DNA from: Mucilaginibacter psychrotolerans | Lineage (GTDB): Bacteria > Bacteroidota > Bacteroidia > Sphingobacteriales > Sphingobacteriaceae | DNA: 64,000 bases | Assembly (NCBI RefSeq): GCF_004519315.1 | Contig: NZ_SOZE01000020.1 | Location: 1 to 64,000 of the forward strand | Reading direction: 5' to 3' | Shown here: positions 58,186-64,000 of the stretch, piece after piece | How the letters are laid out: each line of letters starts with the position of its first letter | How positions within the stretch are numbered: the first letter of the stretch is position 1 | Notes under the pieces: generated by a model | What the model saw: only the letters and a program-made list of their open reading frames with translations | Told to the model about the DNA's origin: nothing | Database searches by the model: none | Position numbers and translations under genes: made by a program

Positions 58186-58959
58186 ATGGCAAATATTTCA
58201 CAAAATATTAAGTTCCTCCGCAAAAAGAAGGGGTTAACCCAACAACAATTTGCCGATCAGGTAGGAATAAAACGCTCATTAGTAGGTGCTTATGAAGAAG
58301 AGCGTGCAGAACCCAAATACGAACTACTAAAATCATTAGCATTGTTTTTTGACGTTTCTATTGATGATTTCATCAACGAAACCATTGATGAGAAGTGGGC
58401 ACCCAAACCAAAAGGTAACCCGGCCAACCTGCGCATCCTCAGTATTTCGGTGGATAAAGAGGAAAACGAAAATATTGAGCTGGTACCCGTTAAGGCCAGC
58501 GCGGGCTATTTAAATGGCTATGCCGATACCGAATATGTGGCAGCTCTACCCAAGCTGTATCTGCCTATGTTTAAGCAGGGCACATATCGCGGTTTTGAGA
58601 TAAAAGGCGATTCGATGCTGCCGCTGCAATCGGGCACTATTATCATTGGTGAATACCAGGAAAACTGGGCCGACGTAAAAGCTGGCGAAACCTATGTTAT
58701 CGTATCAAAAAGTGAGGGCGTTGTGTACAAACGTGCGGGCAACAAATTCAAAGAAAATAAAAAACTGAAGTTGATATCAGACAACCCGGTTTACGACCCG
58801 TACGAGATTGCTGGTGAAGACGTGCTGGAGATATGGAAAGCTAAAGCCTATATATCTACTCATCTGCCCATGCCAACCCCAGAGCCTACGATGGAAAGCC
58901 TCACCACCATGATGGCTCAGATGCAACGGTCTATAGCGGGGCTTAAAGGCGGAAATTAG
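58186..58959 (+). CDS. LexA-like XRE/S24 transcriptional regulator
   Basis: A 257-residue regulator. An N-terminal XRE helix-turn-helix (about 5-60: IKFLRKKKGLTQQQFADQVG) is joined to a C-terminal S24 peptidase domain (about 110-225). The Ser-Lys dyad is visible as Ser of KGDSMLPL and Lys of VVYKRAGN. An Ala-Gly bond in VKASAGYLNGYAD is placed like the LexA/CI self-cleavage site. It could therefore respond to DNA damage by RecA-aided self-cleavage, though many Bacteroidota relatives are not SOS regulators. ATG 58186 is chosen over an in-frame start 42 bases upstream because it precedes the usual N terminus. No imuAB or dnaE2 genes adjoin. Confidence 0.9.
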   Translation: MANISQNIKFLRKKKGLTQQQFADQVGIKRSLVGAYEEERAEPKYELLKSLALFFDVSIDDFINETIDEKWAPKPKGNPANLRILSISVDKEENENIELVPVKASAGYLNGYADTEYVAALPKLYLPMFKQGTYRGFEIKGDSMLPLQSGTIIIGEYQENWADVKAGETYVIVSKSEGVVYKRAGNKFKENKKLKLISDNPVYDPYEIAGEDVLEIWKAKAYISTHLPMPTPEPTMESLTTMMAQMQRSIAGLKGGN

Positions 58960-59238
58960 TTATAAAAGTTAGAAAGGTTAAAAAAGTTAGAAGGGTTGCA
59001 AAGGTTGATAGCCTTAGCGGCCCTTTTTTATGGTAATTTGCGGCTCGGTTGGAAAGGCTTCAGAAAAGCCTGAAGAAATAAAGATTTAAGAGAAAGCTAC
59101 CAGTAGTGCAACATCTCCAACTCTTTAAACCTCTCTAACCTATTAATTTAATGTATCTTTTTAATTACCATCACATTTTTTCATCTCTGCTTCATAAATT
59201 ATATCTTTATTCGTATCCTCTAAAAAGTTTAAAAGCAC
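58960..59238. other. Intergenic region with GTTAGAAAG repeats in both orientations
   Basis: No gene is seen in these 279 bases. GTTAGAAAG-type units lie at 58968-59008 (plus) and 59113-59141 (minus), able to pair around about 100 bases. The remainder is A+T rich and presumably holds the promoter of the following gene. Confidence 0.7.
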
Positions 59239-60423
59239 ATGCGCCGTTGGTGGTTTATAGTAGTTTATTTATGGTTCCCCTTAATTGCGGCTGCGCAAAG
59301 TGGGGTTATAACGGGTAAAATAACCGGTGCAGGTAGCAAAAACCCGGTTGCAAGGGCCAGCGTTTTTTTAAGCAATGCCAGCTATGGCACCGCTTCGCTG
59401 GATGACGGCAGCTTTACGCTTCGTGGCGTAAAGCCTGGCCAGTATAATTTGGTGGTTACCGTGATAGGTTATGAAGAGTTTTCTAAACAGGTGCTGGTAG
59501 GCAGCCAACCCGTAAACCTTGCCATTGAACTTACGCCCAAGGTAATGATGATGCGCGCTGTTACCATCACCAGCAGTGCCGACTGGAAAAAGAATTACGA
59601 AATGTTCAAAAAGGATTTCATCGGCATTTCCGAAAATTCTAAACAATGCAAAGTAATCAACCCCCATATCCTTGATTTAAACTATGTGCGCAAAACCCAA
59701 ACGCTTGAGGCATCGTCAGATGAGTTTTTGGTTGTAGAGAACTATGCCCTTGGTTACCGCACCAAATTTTTACTAAACAGCTTCAGCAGCGATAATATCT
59801 CCCATACTATATCCTATTCTGGAAAGGCACTGTTTGAAGAACTACCCGGGAGCGACTCGCAGAAAAAGAAATGGCGGGCAAAGCGCGAGGAATCGTACTA
59901 TGGCTCTGCACAGCATTTTTATCGTTCGCTTTACAAGAACAAACTGGTTGATGAGGGCTTCGTTATCTATAGTTATTCCCGAATCCTCAACCCTAAACGT
60001 TACCAGGAAGCCTACATTCAAAAGAAGATAAAACAGTTCAACGGCTTCAACCGCGATTCGGCCCTGTATTGGGTCGACCAACAAAACGTGCCCAAATGGG
60101 CAAAAGAAAACCTGGTAAAACCGCCGCTTACTGCTATGGATGTTGTACGTACTACCCCGCAGGAAGGTATTTTTGCCATCACATTCCCGGCCTATTTATA
60201 CGTGGTTTATACCAAAAAACACGAAGAAGAATTATTCAGGGATATTTACCGCCCGCTGGATATGGAAAATTTCGAAACCAGCGTAATTACGCCAACCAAC
60301 CGGCATTATGCCATCTTTGATATGAACGGAATCGTAATAGCAGAAAGCCCGCTTTACGAAGGCACCTGGAGCAAAGCCAAACTATCTAACATGCTCCCCG
60401 TAGATTATGAGCCAGGCGATTGA
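59239..60423 (+). CDS. Exported protein with carboxypeptidase-regulatory-like domain
   Basis: A 394-residue protein with a signal peptide (YLWFPLIAAAQSG). Residues about 20-105 are a CarboxypepD_reg-like (beta-sandwich) domain: GVITGKITGAGSKNPVARAS, ASLDDGSFTLRGVKPGQYNL (adjacent pieces) and VTVIGYEEFSKQV. The rest (about 110-394) has no domain I know. It contains many aromatic and basic residues (KKWRAKREESYYGSAQHFYRS), and ends acidic, without the plug or barrel of a TonB-dependent receptor. Such proteins are frequent in Bacteroidota envelopes. It has no partner in an operon; role unknown. Confidence 0.82.
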   Translation: MRRWWFIVVYLWFPLIAAAQSGVITGKITGAGSKNPVARASVFLSNASYGTASLDDGSFTLRGVKPGQYNLVVTVIGYEEFSKQVLVGSQPVNLAIELTPKVMMMRAVTITSSADWKKNYEMFKKDFIGISENSKQCKVINPHILDLNYVRKTQTLEASSDEFLVVENYALGYRTKFLLNSFSSDNISHTISYSGKALFEELPGSDSQKKKWRAKREESYYGSAQHFYRSLYKNKLVDEGFVIYSYSRILNPKRYQEAYIQKKIKQFNGFNRDSALYWVDQQNVPKWAKENLVKPPLTAMDVVRTTPQEGIFAITFPAYLYVVYTKKHEEELFRDIYRPLDMENFETSVITPTNRHYAIFDMNGIVIAESPLYEGTWSKAKLSNMLPVDYEPGD

Positions 60424-60585
60424 TTGAGTTCATTGGTTCATTCCAGAGGACGGTTACTTACATAAATTCCTCGTCGCGTTTTACCCCTGATTTGTCTTTT
60501 ATGCACCTGTAAGAACAGTGTCTAATAATGCAAATTTGTGTTATACAAAACATTATTTTATTAAGCAAAACGCAAGGAAAATCAT

Positions 60586-61179
60586 ATGAGAAAGATAATC
60601 GTCGTATCATTCATAACATTAGACGGGGTAATGCAAGCACCAGGCGGACCGGATGAAGACCCATCAAACGGTTTCGCATACGGAGGGTGGGTAGCACCTC
60701 ATTCAGACGAGGTTTCTGGCAAGCTTATGCGGCAACAAATGGCACCTACAGATATTCTGCTGGGCCGCAAAACATACGATAATTTTGCAGGCTACTGGCC
60801 GCAAAATGCCCAGATTTGGCCGGGTATCAACGAGGTCACCAAATACGTACTGTCAAACACCATCAACCAGTCCGATTGGGAAAACACGGAATTTTTGACC
60901 AGTCTGGCCGATATCGAAAAACTCAAAAACGCTGAGGGCGGCGATATTAAAGTTTGGGGCAGCGGCGAACTGGTGAGAGCCCTGTTAAAACATGACTTGG
61001 CAGACGAGCTTTGGCTTAAAATTCACCCCGTTATTCTTGGTAAAGGCAAAAACCTGTTTAGTGCCGAGAGCTCGCCAGCCGGGTTTACTTTGTTCAAAAG
61101 CGCAATAACGCCGAGCGGGGTGATATTTGCCAGTTATAAAAGATCCGGCGAAGTAAAGACGGGTGCCATCGGAGCTTGA
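60586..61179 (+). CDS. Dihydrofolate reductase family (RibD C-terminal-like) protein
   Basis: A 197-residue cytosolic oxidoreductase with the DHFR-like RibD_C fold. It opens with RKIIVVSFITLDGVMQAPGG, followed by DILLGRKTYDNFAGYWP (NADPH-binding turn), DIKVWGSGELVRALL, and DELWLKIHPVILGKGKNLF. This is the YwjB/YyaP-like group: not true folate or riboflavin enzymes, with unknown substrates. It stands alone between A+T-rich gaps; a hairpin lies after it. The alternative, that it is a genuine RibD reductase, is unlikely because the full RibD is encoded at 21.8-22.8 kb. Confidence 0.9.
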   Translation: MRKIIVVSFITLDGVMQAPGGPDEDPSNGFAYGGWVAPHSDEVSGKLMRQQMAPTDILLGRKTYDNFAGYWPQNAQIWPGINEVTKYVLSNTINQSDWENTEFLTSLADIEKLKNAEGGDIKVWGSGELVRALLKHDLADELWLKIHPVILGKGKNLFSAESSPAGFTLFKSAITPSGVIFASYKRSGEVKTGAIGA

Positions 61180-61197
61180 AATCTAAAGCAAACAGCC

Positions 61198-61234
61198 AAA
61201 AAAAACGGCCTTCTTGTTGTCAAGGAGGCCGTTT
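61198..61234 (-). terminator. Terminator of the GH35/GH2 transcription unit
   Basis: AAACGGCCTTCTTG (61203-61216) and CAAGGAGGCCGTTT (61221-61234) form a 14-base stem with one G-U pair and loop TTGT. The A run at 61198-61205 gives a T run on the minus strand, 25 bases after the GH35 stop. It could also stop the plus-strand gene. Confidence 0.85.
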
Positions 61235-61259
61235 CAGCTATGTAATATAGGGTAGTAAA

Positions 61260-63089
61260 TTATTGTGGACCCAACTTATCCAGTACCGGTTTTTTTAAAC
61301 CCGGCAAATCGTTTTGGTCGGTTTTGAGTAATTCCAGCACCTCGATTTTATTTTGCCCTGCTTTGAACCATTCGGCCGGGGCGTAAATGGTTTGCTGCGG
61401 GCCAATGTTCCAATAACGGCCAAGGTTATGCCCGTTAAGCCATACAGTCCCCTTGCCCCATTTGCTTAAATCGAGATAGGTATCTACAGGCTTTTTGATA
61501 TTAAATATAGCCTTTTTTATCACCGGCTTACCGTTGCTGATTTGCAGACCATTGCCTTTTAAGTTCAATTTATCCAACGGCAGGCCATAGCTGTACCAAT
61601 TTTTTAACAGGCTTCCGTTGAATAATACACCGCCTGTAATACCCTTTTTGTTCTTGAGCAAGTATGGGCCAAAGTTGATACGGCCTAGGTTTTCTACCAG
61701 TATGTCTAATTGCACTTTTCCCTTCGGCAGAGTAAGCTCCAGGCTATCCTGTTTAAGGCGCCTATCCAACACGCCCACGCGTTTGCCGTTTAGGTAAATG
61801 ATGCCATAATCGCGCAGCCCGTCAATTTTCAGCATACCTTTTTTTCCGCCGATCACGCTCGTACGATAGAGTACGAAACCATAATCCTGGCTAAGGTCCT
61901 CAAAGGTTTGTGGGTTTGTATGCAGTTTTGCTGCCGGCAGGTTACCAAATAAGCCATAGGTTTGCGTAAAGTGGATGGCGGGCAAATCTACAGATGACTT
62001 CGCTGCCGGCACTTCGGGCAATGTTTGGCCTGGCTTAAGGTGTTTTTGTATAACCGCCCTAAATTTTAGGTATTTATCCGTAGCATTGCCTGCCTCATCA
62101 AGCGGCGCATCGTAATCGTAGCTGCTTATCTGTGGTTCGTAAGGGTCTTTATCGTTGTAGTTGGCTCCGTTCATGAAACCGCGCGTGGTGCCGCCATGGA
62201 ACATGTACATGTTGATGGAAACCCCGGCCGATAGCACCGAATCCAGCCTGGCCAAATAATGCTCTGCCGGTACGGTGTGGTGCTTGGTGCCCCACCAATC
62301 GAACCAGGCAGGATACCACTCGGCTATAAAATACGGGCCCTTGCCGCCATGGTTTTCGTTAATCAGGCGTTTTACTTTCGCCACATCGTCTACCCCGTTT
62401 ATAGCAGGCAGCAGGCCTGGTAAATGGCCATCTTTTATGGCAGCCTCGGGGTCGCAGGTGTACAACTGCCCATCAAAACCTGCATCGATGAACATTTTTT
62501 GGTTGAGGGCAAGGTAATCTTTGTCTGACCCGTAAGAGCCATACTCGTTCTCTATCTGCACCATCAATATATTGCCGCCGTGGTTTATTTGCAGTGGCGC
62601 AAGCTGTTTGCCAACCTCCATAATGTACTTGTGGTAGGCGGCCAAATATTTAGGCTCCGTGCTGCGCACCTGCAAGCCCTGCTCCTTCTCCAGCCAGTAC
62701 GGATAGCCACCAAATTCCCATTCGGCGCAAACGTATGGGCTGGGGCGCAGTATCACATAAAGGCCCTCTTCTTTGGCAATCTTTACAAATTCGGCAATAT
62801 CATGGTTGCCACTGAAATCGTACCGGCCTTTTTGCGGCTCGTGCGCATTCCAGAAAACATAGGTGCCGATGGTATTGAGGCCCATGGCTTTGGCCATTTT
62901 CATGCGGGCACGCCAGGCTTCGCGCGGCACACGGGTGTAATGCATCTCGCCTGATATGATCTGGAACGGTTTACCATCGAGCAGGAATGCGTTATCACTG
63001 AGGGTAAACGTATGTTTAGTCGTTTGCGCCCTTAGGCTGTACGACATGAATAGAACAAGGACGAATAATAGTAGTTTTAGAAGTTTCAT
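61260..63089 (-). CDS. Secreted GH35 beta-galactosidase
   Basis: A 609-residue exported glycoside hydrolase with signal peptide ending SLRAQT. The GH35 barrel (about 30-350) shows ISGEMHYTRVPREAWRARM (in part), LRPSPYVCAEWEFGGYPYW, the acid/base Glu182 in MVQIENEYGSYG and the nucleophile Glu257 in FIAEWYPAWFDWWG. C-terminal beta-sandwich domains (about 380-590) contain the jelly-roll motif TVWLNGHNLGRYWNIGPQQ. It releases terminal beta-galactose in the periplasm or on the surface. ATG 63089 is used; the TTG 9 bases upstream is less likely. It follows the GH2 gene by 37 bases, so both belong to one operon ending at the terminator near 61200. Confidence 0.95.
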   Translation of the reverse strand: MKLLKLLLFVLVLFMSYSLRAQTTKHTFTLSDNAFLLDGKPFQIISGEMHYTRVPREAWRARMKMAKAMGLNTIGTYVFWNAHEPQKGRYDFSGNHDIAEFVKIAKEEGLYVILRPSPYVCAEWEFGGYPYWLEKEQGLQVRSTEPKYLAAYHKYIMEVGKQLAPLQINHGGNILMVQIENEYGSYGSDKDYLALNQKMFIDAGFDGQLYTCDPEAAIKDGHLPGLLPAINGVDDVAKVKRLINENHGGKGPYFIAEWYPAWFDWWGTKHHTVPAEHYLARLDSVLSAGVSINMYMFHGGTTRGFMNGANYNDKDPYEPQISSYDYDAPLDEAGNATDKYLKFRAVIQKHLKPGQTLPEVPAAKSSVDLPAIHFTQTYGLFGNLPAAKLHTNPQTFEDLSQDYGFVLYRTSVIGGKKGMLKIDGLRDYGIIYLNGKRVGVLDRRLKQDSLELTLPKGKVQLDILVENLGRINFGPYLLKNKKGITGGVLFNGSLLKNWYSYGLPLDKLNLKGNGLQISNGKPVIKKAIFNIKKPVDTYLDLSKWGKGTVWLNGHNLGRYWNIGPQQTIYAPAEWFKAGQNKIEVLELLKTDQNDLPGLKKPVLDKLGPQ

Positions 63090-63126
63090 ATAGTGCAATA
63101 CGGTGTTTTATTTATAGGAAGACGAG

Positions 63127-64000
63127 CTATTTTACATTAAGTATGATGGTAGAAGATTTTAAATTCCCAGAACTGAACTGAACCTGAATTATACCCGGCG
63201 CTCCAGTTGTCTGTATGTAAGCCAACAAACGGCCATGCATTGCTTTACGGCGGTTTGCCTGGTAGCTTTCGTGGCTGCTGTTGCTGCCGCTCTCCAATCC
63301 CAGAAGCCTGGCCGGCCCTGTAACGCTTACGCTAATATCATCTTCGGCGGTAAATACGGGGTTACCGTCTTTATCGTTTACGTACACTTCAACCTGGCAT
63401 AAACCTCGTTCAAGGCTTTTAAACAACACTTTATCGGCTACTACCTTCAGCTGGTAAGCGTCGCCGGCTGTCCTGATAGCGTTACTGCATACCTCAACGC
63501 CATTGTTATATCCCTTAACCCGTAGCTCGCCGGGTTGGTATGCCACCTCCCAATAAGGTACCTGGCCTTTCGCTACGGCGCGGGACTGCCTGCCGAGGGA
63601 CTGCCCGTTTAAAAAGAGTTCTACCTCCTGGCAATTGGTAAAACAATCAACTTTTGTTTTGCTTCCCGGTTGCCAGTTCCAAACCGGCTCGGCGCTACGG
63701 TGGCTCCATATGCCTTTATCTTCGGCGCTGGTTATGGCGCGAGAGCCTATATAAGCCATAGGTTTATCGGCCCATAGACTTTGGCGATAAAAGTATTCCG
63801 GCTTTTTAAAGCCAGCCAGATCTATCAATCCTGCACCATTGCTTCGTTGGGGCCATTTACCCGCCTCGCCAAGGTAGTCGATACCTGTCCACAGGTATTG
63901 GGCAGAGATATATTCGTTGCTGTCTACCGCTGCCCAGGCTTGCTGCGCCATACCGTTCTCGCTGCCGTAGATGATGCGGTCGGGATATTTTTGATGGTCG
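63127..64000 (-). CDS. GH2-family glycoside hydrolase, 3' part (cut by window end)
   Basis: The visible 290 residues are the C-terminal part of a GH2 enzyme, probably a beta-galactosidase; the frame stays open to the window end. The first part, DHQKYPDRIIYGSENGMA, includes the nucleophile Glu region, and AQYLWTGIDYLGEAGKWP follows as in GH2 enzymes. A DUF4982-type domain follows (VDCFTNCQEVELFLNGQSLG), then a final Ig-like domain (about the last 100 residues, VEVYVNDKDGNPVFTAEDD). This domain order is typical of Bacteroidota GH2 proteins. It precedes GH35 by 37 bases in one operon. The 5' end, signal peptide and catalytic acid lie outside. Confidence 0.9.
   Translation of the reverse strand, partial: DHQKYPDRIIYGSENGMAQQAWAAVDSNEYISAQYLWTGIDYLGEAGKWPQRSNGAGLIDLAGFKKPEYFYRQSLWADKPMAYIGSRAITSAEDKGIWSHRSAEPVWNWQPGSKTKVDCFTNCQEVELFLNGQSLGRQSRAVAKGQVPYWEVAYQPGELRVKGYNNGVEVCSNAIRTAGDAYQLKVVADKVLFKSLERGLCQVEVYVNDKDGNPVFTAEDDISVSVTGPARLLGLESGSNSSHESYQANRRKAMHGRLLAYIQTTGAPGIIQVQFSSGNLKSSTIILNVK

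Noticed and set aside
54368..58959. Multi-gene defence island formed by the helicase, GIY-YIG-like protein and S24 regulator
   Set aside because: Msr and terminators separate them, orientations differ and no effector, nuclease or methyltransferase partner is seen.

Overview
The window is a chromosomal stretch of a Gram-negative member of the Bacteroidota. It is most likely a sphingobacterium close to Mucilaginibacter or Pedobacter; the genus is inference, not a measured result. The phylum call rests on several things. Recurrent TAnnTTTG -7 promoter elements sit immediately before genes (for example 3181, 7157, 9482, 17524 and 17378-17385). Shine-Dalgarno sequences are scarce. Typical families are present (DUF4296 beside mutS2, DUF4268, DUF4142, DUF3298, split CcmB/C/D heme genes, secreted GH29, GH35 and GH2 enzymes), and lipoprotein signal peptides are frequent. 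Almost everything is core or soft-core chromosome. I see no prophage, transposase, CRISPR array, rRNA operon or complete polysaccharide utilisation locus (no SusC/SusD pair).

Layout. 1-7 kb: a truncated-looking hypothetical gene, a secreted alpha-L-fucosidase plus SMP-30 lactonase pair, two small genes and PEP carboxylase. 7-12 kb: a FUSC membrane protein, ccmC-ccmD and glutamate dehydrogenase. 12-13.1 kb: a tandem pair of unrecognised membrane proteins, the first broken by a -1 frameshift exactly on an A AAA AAC heptamer. 13.2-15.6 kb: a histidine kinase and response regulator pair. 15.7-20.3 kb: an NAD(P)-binding protein, ccmB, tRNA-Lys(CUU), and a PhyH dioxygenase divergent from an AraC regulator. 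20.3-28.5 kb: the ribD-EamA-yigZ operon facing prmC, a CE2-like esterase, the DUF4296-mutS2 operon and yggS. 28.7-33.5 kb: a GNAT acetyltransferase, a DUF3298 lipoprotein, aspartate kinase, a DUF92 protein and a TPR protein with a lone histidine-kinase dimerisation domain. 33.7-39 kb: RNase R, a polyprenyl diphosphate synthase, a TonB-C protein and an M1 peptidase. 39-46.9 kb: a GlxA-type regulator divergent from DinB and SRPBCC genes, a tRNA-Gly remnant, a GMC oxidoreductase, a MOSC protein and a DUF393-SDR39U1-SRPBCC operon. 47-57 kb: a lipid kinase with a PTPMT1-like phosphatase, PBP1A, a metallopeptidase-propeller-barrel fusion and a membrane-anchored DEAH helicase. 57-64 kb: lipoprotein MsrB, a GIY-YIG-like protein divergent from a LexA-like S24 regulator, a carboxypeptidase-regulatory-domain protein, a RibD-C reductase, a GH35 beta-galactosidase and the 3' part of a GH2 enzyme cut by the window end.

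Between genes the window is rich in short dispersed repeats of at least five kinds: GTTAGAAAG 9-mers; AACAGGATT/GATTAAGGGATT repeats in 53-bp tandem; GACGCAA-AATA-TTGCGTC palindromes; CCCCCTTCAGGGGG units; and GTGAGTGGTGA units. Several run into coding sequence (the yggS 3' end, the GNAT N terminus, the middle of prmC) or lie next to start or stop codons. The most unusual items are the possible recoding site in the 12-kb membrane-protein pair, the DEAH helicase with hydrophobic segments, the three-part outer-membrane metallopeptidase, the kinase-less DHp protein, the lipid kinase/phosphatase pair and the double palindrome over the DUF393 promoter.
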